Assembly (NCBI RefSeq): GCF_001953745.1
Contig: NZ_LWLN01000001.1
Coordinates: 2,542,001 to 2,606,000 of the forward strand
Direction of reading: 5' to 3'
Length of the DNA stretch: 64,000 nt
From: Natrinema saccharevitans
Lineage (GTDB): Archaea > Halobacteriota > Halobacteria > Halobacteriales > Natrialbaceae
How positions within the stretch are numbered: position 1 is the stretch's first letter; each line of letters starts with the position of its first letter. The notes beneath the pieces are model-generated. The model was not told where the DNA came from and searched no databases. It saw only the letters and a list, made by a program, of their open reading frames with translations. The translations under genes were made by a program, and so were the position numbers. Below are positions 17,231-25,080 of this stretch, in pieces.

Positions 17231-18535
17231 ATGGGTGAGGAAGCCACGAAGACGATTCAGACGCGCCTACACATAGCGTCTGGTGACCGATCGTGGCTCC
17301 ACGACGCCCGCCTCGCCTCACGCGAGATATTCAACCAAACCATCCGCCTGAAACAACAAGGGTACACTCGCACCGAGATACAGAAAGAGGTTGACCGCGA
17401 CGACTTCTTGCGGCACAACAAGTGCGCAGTCGTCGGCAAGGCCCTCCAGACGTGGGACTCCTGTCAGTCACTTCTCGACTGGTGGCACGAACAGGACGAT
17501 CCCGACGGAGGGAAGCCGACGCCACCGAGTACCGATAAATCTGGTGCGTACCCGCTTGTGATGGCGCACACGGAAGGCTACCGGCTCACCGTTGATGACA
17601 ACACGAACCGCGTCCAGTTTCGTATCAGCCCGAAGCCCTACAAGAAGGTGAAGGGGAATCTGCGCGGTGAGTCGGACGCGATGGACGAACTTCGGGACGC
17701 TCTCACGTCGAATGAGGTGGACGTGGGGCAGGCCGAACTCCTGTACCGCGATGGCGTGTATTACCTACACGTCACGGTCACACGCGTGTTCAACATTCCT
17801 GAACCCGATACTAGCGACACGGTAGTCGGTGTGGACATCAACGAGCGCAACGTCGCTCTCACCGCCCTCGACCGCGAGACGATGCAGACGAAGGGTACGC
17901 TCGTCCTCGACTACGGACGAGTCAAGCAGGAACGCCAACGCTACCACACCATCACTACTCGCTGTCAGGAACACGGTAAAACGACTATTCATCGGCAATT
18001 CGGTGAGAGGGAAGAAAGGTTCATCGAGTGGGTATTGCATCGTCTCTCCCGTGCTGTCGTGAAGTTTGCAGAGCAGTTCTCGAACCCGGTCATCGTGTTC
18101 GAGGATATGAGTGGTATCCGCAACGAAATGCAGTACGGGTCGTACATGAACCGTCGGTTGCACAAACTGCCGTTTCACCAGTTCGAGAGGTTTGTGTCGT
18201 ACAAGGCGACGTGGCGAGAGATACCCACGGACACGGTGGATGCCTACTACAACTCGCGGACGTGTTCGTGCTGTGGCGAGCGTGGCAGTCGGCAGGGGCG
18301 GCGGTTCCGGTGTCCGAACGACGAGTGTGACGTGGCGCAAGACCACGCCGATCGGAACGCATCGGTGAACATCGCGTGGCGCGAGAAGGCGAAACTCGGC
18401 GATACGGATACGAATTACCGGACTCACAAAACCCAGCCGCAAGTTCGGTTGGTGCGTCTGTCCGGGTCGGGGCGCGTAAGCCGCCCACCCTCATCCCGTT
18501 CCCTCGCGGAACAGGGAGTGCTAGCGCACGGCTGA
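17231..18535 (+). CDS. tnpB: TnpB RNA-guided nuclease (IS1341-type)
   Basis: The 434-residue protein has an N-terminal helical domain, then a split RuvC nuclease: Asp202 (VVGVDINERNVAL), Glu291 (VIVFEDMSGIRNEM) and Asp374 (DHADRNASVNIA). A zinc ribbon (CSCCGERG and CPNDEC) sits between the last two. All catalytic residues are present, so it is probably active. TnpB proteins are guided by an RNA from the element's right end and cut matching DNA, which helps the element persist. The ATG at 17231 is preferred to an in-frame ATG 15 bases earlier. Confidence 0.93.
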   Translation: MGEEATKTIQTRLHIASGDRSWLHDARLASREIFNQTIRLKQQGYTRTEIQKEVDRDDFLRHNKCAVVGKALQTWDSCQSLLDWWHEQDDPDGGKPTPPSTDKSGAYPLVMAHTEGYRLTVDDNTNRVQFRISPKPYKKVKGNLRGESDAMDELRDALTSNEVDVGQAELLYRDGVYYLHVTVTRVFNIPEPDTSDTVVGVDINERNVALTALDRETMQTKGTLVLDYGRVKQERQRYHTITTRCQEHGKTTIHRQFGEREERFIEWVLHRLSRAVVKFAEQFSNPVIVFEDMSGIRNEMQYGSYMNRRLHKLPFHQFERFVSYKATWREIPTDTVDAYYNSRTCSCCGERGSRQGRRFRCPNDECDVAQDHADRNASVNIAWREKAKLGDTDTNYRTHKTQPQVRLVRLSGSGRVSRPPSSRSLAEQGVLAHG

Positions 18536-18590
18536 GGGAACGCATAAAAGCCTCGGGCCACCGCGCCCAAGGCCGTTTACTCCCGTAACA
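18440..18590 (+). ncRNA. Probable guide (omega) RNA of the TnpB element
   Basis: In known TnpB systems, and in haloarchaeal sense-overlapping transcripts of IS1341 genes, the guide RNA spans the 3' end of tnpB and the right end of the element. Here that region can fold: GTTCC..GGAAC at about 18500-18515, and CTCGGGCCACCGCGCCCAAGG near the end. The guide itself would be the flanking sequence after about 18585. Boundaries are inferred, not seen. Confidence 0.4.
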
Positions 18591-18632
18591 GTCGACCCGT
18601 TTTAGCCGGGGACCGCTCCTACGTCTGTCCGT

Positions 18633-19667
18633 ATGGTTTCACGACCACGAACACTCGGTGTCGCGTTCGTCGCCGTGCTGGTCGCGCTCTCGGGGGGTCC
18701 CGCCCTCGCAGGGGCGACCGCCCCGGCTGCGAACGACGACCCCGGAGACACGAGCGACACGAGCGACACGAGCGCAACGCTGGAAAACGTCCAGGTCGGA
18801 ACGCTCGAACTCGAGAACGTCACGGTTCGAAACGCAACGATCGAAGCACTCGGCGTCCAGCGGTTGGACGTACAGAACAGCGAGGGGCTCGAGGGCGAAC
18901 TGAACGAGTCCGCGAACGACCAGTCCGCCGGAAACGACACGACGGCCGGCAACGAGTCCGCCGACGGCGAAGCCACGATCTCGAACGTCGCGTTCGAGTC
19001 GCTCGCGCTCGAGGACGTCTCGATCGAGGACTTCGGCGGAACCGACGGCGCCAACGCGACCGACGACGAGAGTGCCGCCGGCGAGAACGCCTCGTCGGCC
19101 GGCATCGGGCAGGCGATCGACGAGGGAACCACGAACGTCACGGTCGGAAACATGACGATCGAGTCGATGACCACCGGGCAACTGACCGTCGAGGACCTGA
19201 CCGTCGAGGGCGGCGGCGGCATCCTCTCGGGACTCTCCGACTTCATCGGCGGCCTGTTCGGCGGTGACGGCGACGGCGAGGCCAACGAGAGCGAGAACGC
19301 CAGCACGCAGGAGATCGAGGAACTGACCGTCGAGGAATTCGACGTCGACGAGGTCACGGTGACCTCGATGACCGTCGGCAGCCTCGAGACGCGGGCCGAC
19401 GGGAACGAGACGGTCGACGACGAGACCGCTGGCAGCGAAACGGCGGCGAACGACACCACCGACGCCGAGACGGCGATGGGCGAGACGATCCCGTCGCTCG
19501 AGGCCGGGTCGATGACGATCGACGACGTCGCCGCGGGCAGCGTCACCCTCGGTGAAACCGACGGGTTACAGGCCGCCCTCGAACAGCCACAGGGCGAGAA
19601 CGAGACGGTCGCCAACGAGAGTGGAAACGAGACAGCAGCTAACGAAAGCGACGACGAAACCGGCTGA
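18633..19667 (+). CDS. Secreted, sequon-rich acidic repeat protein
   Basis: The 344-residue protein has a Sec-type signal peptide (VAFVAVLVALSGGPALAGA, cleavage about residue 27). The mature part is very acidic and built of irregular strand-like repeats such as TLELENVTVRNATIEAL, LTVEDLTVEG and VDEVTVTSMTVGSLE, suggesting a beta-helix or stacked-strand rod. I count 17 N-glycosylation sequons (N-x-S/T). The tail (GENETVANESGNETAANES) is sequon-dense. It is probably a cell-surface or released glycoprotein. No membrane anchor is seen. I do not know a named family. Confidence 0.75.
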   Translation: MVSRPRTLGVAFVAVLVALSGGPALAGATAPAANDDPGDTSDTSDTSATLENVQVGTLELENVTVRNATIEALGVQRLDVQNSEGLEGELNESANDQSAGNDTTAGNESADGEATISNVAFESLALEDVSIEDFGGTDGANATDDESAAGENASSAGIGQAIDEGTTNVTVGNMTIESMTTGQLTVEDLTVEGGGGILSGLSDFIGGLFGGDGDGEANESENASTQEIEELTVEEFDVDEVTVTSMTVGSLETRADGNETVDDETAGSETAANDTTDAETAMGETIPSLEAGSMTIDDVAAGSVTLGETDGLQAALEQPQGENETVANESGNETAANESDDETG

Positions 19668-19732
19668 CGCGGGACGGCGGCCACCCCGGTCCCGGTAGCC
19701 GCTTCGCGACTCCGCCCGCCGGTCTCCGGAGA

Positions 19733-20302
19733 CTACGCCTCGTCCGAGTCGCGGTCCGCCCCGAACAGCCGATAGTACGAGAGCGCGAGGACGGTCCGAC
19801 CGTCGCGGATCTCGCCGTCGGCCACCGCGTCGGTCAGGGCCTCGAGCGATCGGGTCCGGACGCGGATGCTCTCGTTGTGATCGAGGCGCTGTTCGGCGGT
19901 CGGTCGACAGCCCCGGGCGACGAAGCAATGCAACACGATGTCGGCGATCCCGTTGGCCGGTTCGACGGTCACCAGCGGCTCCAACTCGTCGGCCTCGTGG
20001 CCGGTCTCCTCGGCGAGTTCGCGACGCGCCGCCGCCTCGAGGTCGTCGTCCTGGGGTTCGGTGCCGCCGACGGGGAGTCCGTGACTGACCCGGGAGACGG
20101 CCTGTCGCCACTCGTCGATACAGACGACGTCGCCGTCGGGGGTCAACGGCAGCACACAGACGCTGGCCGGCTCCGAGAGGTAGTCGAAGTCGGTTTCGGT
20201 CCCGTCGGGGAGTCGAACGGACTCGTTAACGATGTCGAACCCCGGACAGGAGTAGGCTACGCGACGGTCGCGGGTCTCCCACTCGAGCGGATCGGTTGGC
20301 AC
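19733..20302 (-). CDS. NUDIX hydrolase (ADP-ribose pyrophosphatase type)
   Basis: The 189-residue protein has a complete Nudix box, VGGTEPQDDDLEAAARRELAEETG, at about residues 85-110 (Gly, then REL-EETG). It resembles ADP-sugar pyrophosphatases, which cleave nucleoside diphosphates linked to a second group. The GTG at 20302 is chosen because GTTTTTGAC lies 26-33 bases before it; the frame remains open further upstream. It is convergent with the secreted protein gene. Confidence 0.87.
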   Translation of the reverse strand: MPTDPLEWETRDRRVAYSCPGFDIVNESVRLPDGTETDFDYLSEPASVCVLPLTPDGDVVCIDEWRQAVSRVSHGLPVGGTEPQDDDLEAAARRELAEETGHEADELEPLVTVEPANGIADIVLHCFVARGCRPTAEQRLDHNESIRVRTRSLEALTDAVADGEIRDGRTVLALSYYRLFGADRDSDEA

Positions 20303-20488
20303 AGCCGCGACTACGGCCGACCGGGTCAAAAACGCCGCGTCACGCGGCCGTCGGGCAGCGAGGTCACGGTCAGACGCCGGTTACGGCAGAGACCGATTCT
20401 ACGCGGTCCGTTCGGGGTTTCCCGGCCGACGTACCCGTTCTATAACAAAGCCACAGCACGGTGAACGTCGTCACTCAGAGGGTGATCC

Positions 20489-20764
20489 ATGGACCAGCTA
20501 ACTGGCTTCCAACGTGACCTGTTGTACGTGATCGCAGGAAAAGACCGGCCGTCCGGACAGGCCATTCTCGACGACATCAACGACTACATCGAGCAGCCGG
20601 TGACACACGGCCGGCTGTATCCGAACCTGGATACGCTCGTCGAGAAAGACCTCGTCGAAAAGGGGCAACTCGACCGCCGGACGAACTACTACGCGCTGAC
20701 GCCCAAGGGCCGACGCGCGCTCCAGCGCCGTCAGGAGTGGGTCGACCAGTACGTCGACGTCTGA
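20489..20764 (+). CDS. PadR family transcriptional regulator, short form
   Basis: The 91-residue protein is a single winged helix: LTGFQRDLLYVIAGKDRPSG, then VTHGRLYPNLDTLVEKDLVEKG and the wing TNYYALTPKGRRAL. It probably binds DNA as a dimer. A TATA-like TTCTATAAC lies about 50 bases upstream. This minimal form is common in haloarchaea; the target is unknown. Confidence 0.87.
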   Translation: MDQLTGFQRDLLYVIAGKDRPSGQAILDDINDYIEQPVTHGRLYPNLDTLVEKDLVEKGQLDRRTNYYALTPKGRRALQRRQEWVDQYVDV

Positions 20765-20845
20765 CTTCTGACGCCGTGATCGTTCTACCCAGCCCGGGAG
20801 CCACGGCTATCCCCGGCAATACTCTGGGCGGCCGCCGGTCGGCAC

Positions 20846-21073
20846 TCACCGGGCGTCGTCGAGGTCGACGACCGTCTCGAGGTCCGCCGCGAGCCAGGCG
20901 TTGAGTTTCGCCTCGGTCGATCCGTCGCGTGGCACGAGCGTACAGCGGTCGCTTCCCGACTCGTAGCGGACCACGACGGCCTCGAACAGGGCCGTATCGG
21001 CGGGCCCGGCTCCGTCGCCGATCGCGTCCTCGTTGCCAGTGCCCCCGTCGGTCCCATCAGTAGCGCCGTCCAT
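20846..21073 (-). CDS. Small haloarchaeal protein, DUF7511-like
   Basis: The 75-residue acidic protein has a core VVVRYESGSDRCTLVPRDG followed by a helix and LETVVDLDDAR. The same pattern (V..y....D.C...PR ... W ... VDLE..R) recurs in the 63-residue protein at 27938-28129, so the two are paralogs. I associate it with DUF7511, from memory. An in-frame GTG 27 bases earlier is an alternative start. Function is unknown. Confidence 0.65.
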   Translation of the reverse strand: MDGATDGTDGGTGNEDAIGDGAGPADTALFEAVVVRYESGSDRCTLVPRDGSTEAKLNAWLAADLETVVDLDDAR

Positions 21074-21241
21074 GGTGATCTCGGCGAGCGTCGTCGCCAC
21101 CGGTGACTAGGGGCCGGTCAGTACAAAACGGCTACTAGTTGGAGTATAGAGAGGTCACGTGGACTCGGTACCGTTCGAAAATAGCCCCGAGCGCGCCGGC
21201 CGCTCACCGAGCCTCGATACGACGACTCCCCCGCGACGGCC

Positions 21242-21970
21242 TCAGTTGGCCTCGAAATCGACCGTCTCGAGGTCGGCCTCGAGATCCCGTACGTGGTCGT
21301 TGAACGCGGTGACGAACGCAGGAACGTCCTCGACCAGCCGACGGACTTCCGGGGCCGGCGGCGGCCCGTACTGCGAGAGGAGATAGATCCCGTCCTCGCC
21401 GCCGACGCGCAGGTAGGAGACGGCGTCGCCGTCCCACTTCAGCTCCCAGCGGGTCCCGTCGATCGTCGTCGCGTAGGTGCCGTAATCGCCGTCGTAGCGG
21501 TGGAGTTGACCCGCCATCGCGGTACAGACCTCGCGGATCCGCTCGAGGGTCCGATCCCGCTTGGCGGCCAACTCCGCGGTCGACTCGACTTCGGGGAACT
21601 CGTCGGGCACGTCCGCGAAGAGGTCCGCGAACGACCGGACGTACTCGTTGAACGCCGCGACGAAGGCGTCGTAGTCGGTCATCGCCCGCTCGAGCGCGTC
21701 GGGCTCGGGCGGCTGCTTGCTCGAGACGGCGTAGATCTCCGACCCCGACTGGGGCTCGTACCGCAGGTACTGCACGTCGCCGGCCTCGTACTTGAGCGTC
21801 CAGCTGCCGGCGTCGGTGGTGAACGTCTTCTGGCCGTAATCGCCGCCCTGCAGGACGGCCAACTCCCGCGCGATCCGTCCGGCGTGGGTCCGGACGCGGG
21901 CCGCCAGCTCGTCGCGCTGTCGGGCGATCTCATCGGCCCCTTCGACGTCCGCCTCGAGTCCGTCGGTCAT
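21242..21970 (-). CDS. Haloarchaeal protein with an internal domain duplication
   Basis: The 242-residue soluble acidic protein consists of two similar halves. The first has GDYGQKTFTTDAGSWTLKYE and DVQYLRYE, ending DYDAFVAAFNEYVRSFADL. The second has GDYGTYATTIDGTRWELKWD and AVSYLRV, ending DVPAFVTAFNDHVRDLEADL. Each half is a helix, a five-strand-like block and a helix. I do not recognise a named family. The ATG at 21970 is used because upstream sequence in frame is Arg/Thr-rich and overlaps the next gene. Confidence 0.75.
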   Translation of the reverse strand: MTDGLEADVEGADEIARQRDELAARVRTHAGRIARELAVLQGGDYGQKTFTTDAGSWTLKYEAGDVQYLRYEPQSGSEIYAVSSKQPPEPDALERAMTDYDAFVAAFNEYVRSFADLFADVPDEFPEVESTAELAAKRDRTLERIREVCTAMAGQLHRYDGDYGTYATTIDGTRWELKWDGDAVSYLRVGGEDGIYLLSQYGPPPAPEVRRLVEDVPAFVTAFNDHVRDLEADLETVDFEAN

Positions 21971-22046
21971 CACTCGAGGGAGGAGTCGAGGGCCGGTAAC
22001 CGTTTCGCCACGGAAGCGGGGACGAGAAGCGATCCCGGCGAGCGAG

Positions 22047-22322
22047 TTACTCGCTTTCGTTGGTGGCGTTCTCGGTCTCGTTGGTCGCGTTCCCGGTCTC
22101 GTTGCCTGCGGTCTCGTTCGCCGCCGTTTCGTTGCCGGTCGCCTCGTTCTCCTCTGTCTCGTTCGCCGTCGTTTCGTCGTCGACCGTCTCGTTTTCCTCG
22201 GTCTCGTTATCGGTCTCGTTGTCGGCGCCCGGCCCGCCACAGCCGGCGATGAAGGCCGTCGAGGCCGCTGCGCCGGTCAGTTGCAGTACGCGTCGGCGAG
22301 TCGTCGGTGAGTCGTCGGTCAT
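22047..22322 (-). CDS. Tat-exported lipoprotein with a sequon-repeat tail
   Basis: The 91-residue protein has a twin-arginine signal (TTRRRVLQLTGAAAST) and a lipobox FIAGC, so it should be exported folded and anchored by a lipid on Cys. The whole mature part after GCGGPGA is a low-complexity run of NET/NAT/NES units. I count 11 sequons in about 58 residues, with acidic spacers. It may be a heavily glycosylated surface brush. The start at 22322 places the twin arginine at the normal distance. Confidence 0.72.
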   Translation of the reverse strand: MTDDSPTTRRRVLQLTGAAASTAFIAGCGGPGADNETDNETEENETVDDETTANETEENEATGNETAANETAGNETGNATNETENATNESE

Positions 22323-22471
22323 ACGGACCGAGTCGACAGCGACCGGCATAAGCTGTCAGGCGGCATGTGCGTGTCGACACCGTTTACGACCGCGCACCGC
22401 CGGACCGCGACATCTCGGCCCCGGTCGATGTAGGCATCACGCCCAAGCACGAGGCCGGTGAACCGGTCCCC

Positions 22472-22861
22472 ATGGTCTCGATCCCCGAGAAGTTCCACGA
22501 CCTGTTCGAGAAGGAAACGTTCGCCCACGTCGCGACGCTGACCGACGGGGGACTGCCCCACGTCACGCCGGTCTGGATCGACTACGACGAGGCCGACGAC
22601 CGGCTGCTCGTCAACACCGAGCGGGGCCGACAGAAGGAGCGAAACGTACAGAACAACCCCGGCGTCGGCGTCAGCATGACCGACCCCGACGACCCCTACC
22701 GGTTCCTCTCGGTGATCGGCGAGGTCGAGGAAGTCACGACCGACGGCGCTCGAGCCCACATCGACGAACTGGCCCGGCGCTATCAGGACGTCGACGAGTA
22801 CCAGCCGACGATCGAAACCGAGCGCGTGATACTGCGAATCCGGGCGGATCACGTCCTGTAG
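22472..22861 (+). CDS. PPOX-class F420-dependent oxidoreductase
   Basis: The 129-residue split-barrel protein begins MVSIPEKFHDLFEKETFAHV and continues with TLTDGGLPHVTPVWIDYDEA, then RQKERNVQNNPGVGVSM. The pattern matches the F420-binding branch of the pyridoxamine-phosphate-oxidase-like family, which uses reduced F420 to act on small organic molecules. The start at 22472 is chosen by family length; the frame is open for 35 codons more. It is divergent from the lipoprotein gene. Confidence 0.82.
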   Translation: MVSIPEKFHDLFEKETFAHVATLTDGGLPHVTPVWIDYDEADDRLLVNTERGRQKERNVQNNPGVGVSMTDPDDPYRFLSVIGEVEEVTTDGARAHIDELARRYQDVDEYQPTIETERVILRIRADHVL

Positions 22862-22970
22862 CCGGCCGCGGGACGGATCGCTCTCGAGCGCCAGCGATCG
22901 CTGTGGCGGAGTCTCGATCGGGAGTGTGAGTCCCGGAACAGTTATGTTGCGTAGCTATCAAGTATCCGGT

Positions 22971-23399
22971 ATGGAGGTGCCGGGAGCGATCGCCGAACCG
23001 CAGTGGCGCGAGCCGATCGTCGCGGGGGTCGCCTCGGTGCCGGTCACGCTCGTCTGCCAGTGGCGGTCCGCCGGCACCTACGTCTTCGTACCCGTGCTTC
23101 TCGCGGGGCTGCTCGTCGGGTATCTGTTCGCCGAGCGCCCGCCCTCGAGCCGCCGGGCCGGGACGCGAGCCGGACTGGTCGGCGGACTCGCCCTGCTTGG
23201 GGACGGGGTCCGGTACCTCACGGACATCCCCGAGTACTCGTTCCCGATCGGTCTCTCGGTCCTCGCGGGACTCTACACGGTCCTCGTCGTCGTCCTCTAC
23301 GCCGGCTACTTCGGGCTCGTCGGCGGGCTCGGGGGACTCGTCGGCGGCTGGCTGGCGAACTGGATCGACGGGCCCCGATCGGAGCCCGTCGCGAGGTGA
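22971..23399 (+). CDS. DUF5518-like four-helix membrane protein
   Basis: The 142-residue integral membrane protein has four hydrophobic segments (about 15-32, 35-52, 70-95, 100-130) and Gly-rich helices near the end (GLVGGLGGLVGGWLANWID). The pattern fits haloarchaeal DUF5518 proteins as I recall them. Its stop overlaps the start of the next small gene in GTGA, so the two are coupled. Confidence 0.68.
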   Translation: MEVPGAIAEPQWREPIVAGVASVPVTLVCQWRSAGTYVFVPVLLAGLLVGYLFAERPPSSRRAGTRAGLVGGLALLGDGVRYLTDIPEYSFPIGLSVLAGLYTVLVVVLYAGYFGLVGGLGGLVGGWLANWIDGPRSEPVAR

Positions 23400-23623
23400 C
23401 GCGTCGGTCGGTCGCGGTCGAATCCGAAGGTGATACCGACGACGATGACGACGGTTCGTCGACCACCGTCACCGGCCTCGAGCGGGCCAGCGAGCGGCTG
23501 ACCGCGGCGGAAGAGGACGTGCCCGTATCGCTCTCGCGGGCGACCGAGAAGCGCCTCGTTCGGACGGCACCCGAGCGGCCGTTCGACCGCGAGGGTTTTC
23601 CGATTAGGGAGCGTTACCAATGA
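23396..23623 (+). CDS. Small acidic protein in a coupled three-gene set
   Basis: The 75-residue frame starts at a GTG that overlaps the previous stop (GTGA). It ends in TGA overlapping the next ATG (ATGA). The product is acidic at the front (EGDTDDDDDG) and helical later (ERASERLTAAEEDVPVSLSRATEKR). No domain was recognised. Overlap at both ends and acidic composition argue that it is real, though it could be missed because it begins with GTG. Confidence 0.55.
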   Translation: MTRRSVAVESEGDTDDDDDGSSTTVTGLERASERLTAAEEDVPVSLSRATEKRLVRTAPERPFDREGFPIRERYQ

Positions 23624-23868
23624 TCGAAGAGGAGATCCGTTCTGTGACGAAATCCGACGACGAGCGGGAGAAAGCGGCCGGTATCTGCCGACGCTGTGGG
23701 GACCTCTTTACCGTGTGGGACTCCAACGACGGGACCGTCCGGCCGGTAAGCCCACACAACGCCTGTTCGTGTACGGACCCGTCGCCGCGGGTCATCGACG
23801 GGGGCGAGGTCTTCGAGGACGACGACGCGGACTCGGACGAAAACGGAACGGCACATCCCGGGGTGTGA
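23620..23868 (+). CDS. Small zinc-binding protein
   Basis: The 82-residue acidic protein contains GICRRCGDLFTVWDSND and later HNACSC, a possible zinc site of four cysteines. The C-terminal 25 residues are Asp/Glu-rich. Its ATG overlaps the stop of the preceding gene. Function is unknown; the last gene of the coupled set. Confidence 0.65.
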   Translation: MIEEEIRSVTKSDDEREKAAGICRRCGDLFTVWDSNDGTVRPVSPHNACSCTDPSPRVIDGGEVFEDDDADSDENGTAHPGV

Positions 23869-23943
23869 CCGCCTCGAGTGGCCACGGGGCACCGGTACTG
23901 GGGTCGACCGTTCAACGGGCGGTCCCGTCCACTGCGAGATCGA

Positions 23944-24756
23944 TTAGTGGGAACGGTCGTTTTGGAGGGGTTCGCCGCAGTGGGGGCAGTAGTCCCACTC
24001 CTCGTCGTTCGGTTCCGAGGCCTCCTCGATGAAGCCCGAGGCGAGTATCGACGCTGGAAGGGCGAACAGTCCGACCCCGAGGAAGGCGGAAAAGCCCGCC
24101 AGAACCTGACCAAGCGGTGTGATCGGAAACACGTCGCCGTAGCCGACTGTGGTGAGCGTTACGAACCCCCACCAGAACGTCGCGGGAATACTCGAGAAGG
24201 CCTCGGGCTGTGCGGCGTGTTCGACGTAGTACATCGCGCTACTGGTCAACACGAGCAGCATCGAGGTGACGACGACCGTGATGACCAGATCCGGCCGCTT
24301 CTTTCGAAGTACGGTCCCGATCGTCCGCAACGCGTTCGAGTATCGTGCGACCTTCATCACCCGGAAGATCCGGAGCAGTCGGAGAACCCGGATGAATCGG
24401 AGATCGACGACGCCGCCGAGGTAAAACGGGAGAATAGCCAGCAGGTCGATCAGCATGTACGGGGTCGCGGCGTACTTGAGCCGGCCAGTCACCGGATGGC
24501 GATACTTCTCCGCGGTCGTGATGCTCCAGAGTCGGCCGAGATACTCGAGCGTAAACATCGCGACCGTGACCCGTTCGAACTGGGTGAAAACTGCCCCGTA
24601 CCGGGCTGCCACCGGATCGACGGTCCGGAGGACGATCGCGACGATCGACAGCAGGATCAGTGTCATGATCGCCAGATCTATCGCTCGCCCGACTCGCCCG
24701 CCCCGTTGGGGATCCAACAGTCGATGCGCTTTGCCCCTCGTACTGGATGTCGCCAT
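23944..24756 (-). CDS. Voltage-gated-type potassium channel with C-terminal zinc ribbon
   Basis: The 270-residue membrane protein has six transmembrane segments. S4 carries regularly spaced arginines (RFIRVLRLLRIFRVMKVAR, residues 120-138), the mark of a voltage sensor. The selectivity filter is TVGYGD at 203-208, preceded by the pore helix FWWGFVTL. It would pass K+ across the cell membrane. A short cytoplasmic tail ends in WDYCPHCGEPL, half a zinc ribbon; two such halves could pair between subunits. The start MATSSTR is chosen because the longer frame is Arg-rich. Confidence 0.9.
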   Translation of the reverse strand: MATSSTRGKAHRLLDPQRGGRVGRAIDLAIMTLILLSIVAIVLRTVDPVAARYGAVFTQFERVTVAMFTLEYLGRLWSITTAEKYRHPVTGRLKYAATPYMLIDLLAILPFYLGGVVDLRFIRVLRLLRIFRVMKVARYSNALRTIGTVLRKKRPDLVITVVVTSMLLVLTSSAMYYVEHAAQPEAFSSIPATFWWGFVTLTTVGYGDVFPITPLGQVLAGFSAFLGVGLFALPASILASGFIEEASEPNDEEWDYCPHCGEPLQNDRSH

Positions 24757-24929
24757 GACCGCTATCTGCGAGTGAACGGTAAAGAAACCAATCGGAAGCG
24801 ATCGGATGCCTCGAGTTCGGTTTCTCACCGTGGCCGGGAACCGACTCGAACCATCGCCGACCGTCGGCCGTACCCGTAGGCGTCCGCGAGGCGTTCGACG
24901 CGATCGCGGACTGCCCCGTGCTACCGGCG

Positions 24930-25043
24930 CTACAACGACCACCCGTAGTAGTCGGCGAGAACGTCTCTCGCCCCGTACGCGACCGCCAACACGACAGCGG
25001 CACAGATCACCAGGGAGAGAAAATACGAGGGGTCAGAGTCCAT
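24930..25043 (-). CDS. 37-residue single-helix membrane protein
   Basis: The short frame MDSDPSYFLSLVICAAVVLA is followed by VAYGARDVLADYYGWSL. It has one transmembrane helix and an acidic N-terminus. It follows the decayed gene at 25081 by about 40 bases on the same strand. It may be a real microprotein, but a chance frame of this length cannot be excluded. Confidence 0.4.
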   Translation of the reverse strand: MDSDPSYFLSLVICAAVVLAVAYGARDVLADYYGWSL

Positions 25044-25080
25044 AACAATCGATCAGCGACGGTCTGGGAAAACGCGGTGA

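Larger units (their letters stand above)
17120..18595 (+). mobile_element. IS1341-type element (lone tnpB, IS200/IS605 family)
   Basis: The block holds tnpB without a tnpA transposase. On its left is a perfect 8-bp hairpin at 17136-17157 (CCCCGCCC and GGGCGGGG) followed by GTGAAGCGC. On its right is a structured GC-rich tail ending near GCGCCCAAGGCC at about 18580. Both ends look like the subterminal hairpins of IS200/IS605 elements. Exact ends are estimated, since these elements make no target duplication. Codon use inside is less GC-rich than in neighbouring genes, which fits recent arrival. Movement would need a TnpA from elsewhere. Confidence 0.75.

Noticed and set aside
22060-22230. NET-coding repeats as a CRISPR or tandem DNA repeat
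   Set aside because: Units vary in length and in third bases. The regularity is in the protein sequence (sequons), not in the DNA, and there are no spacers.
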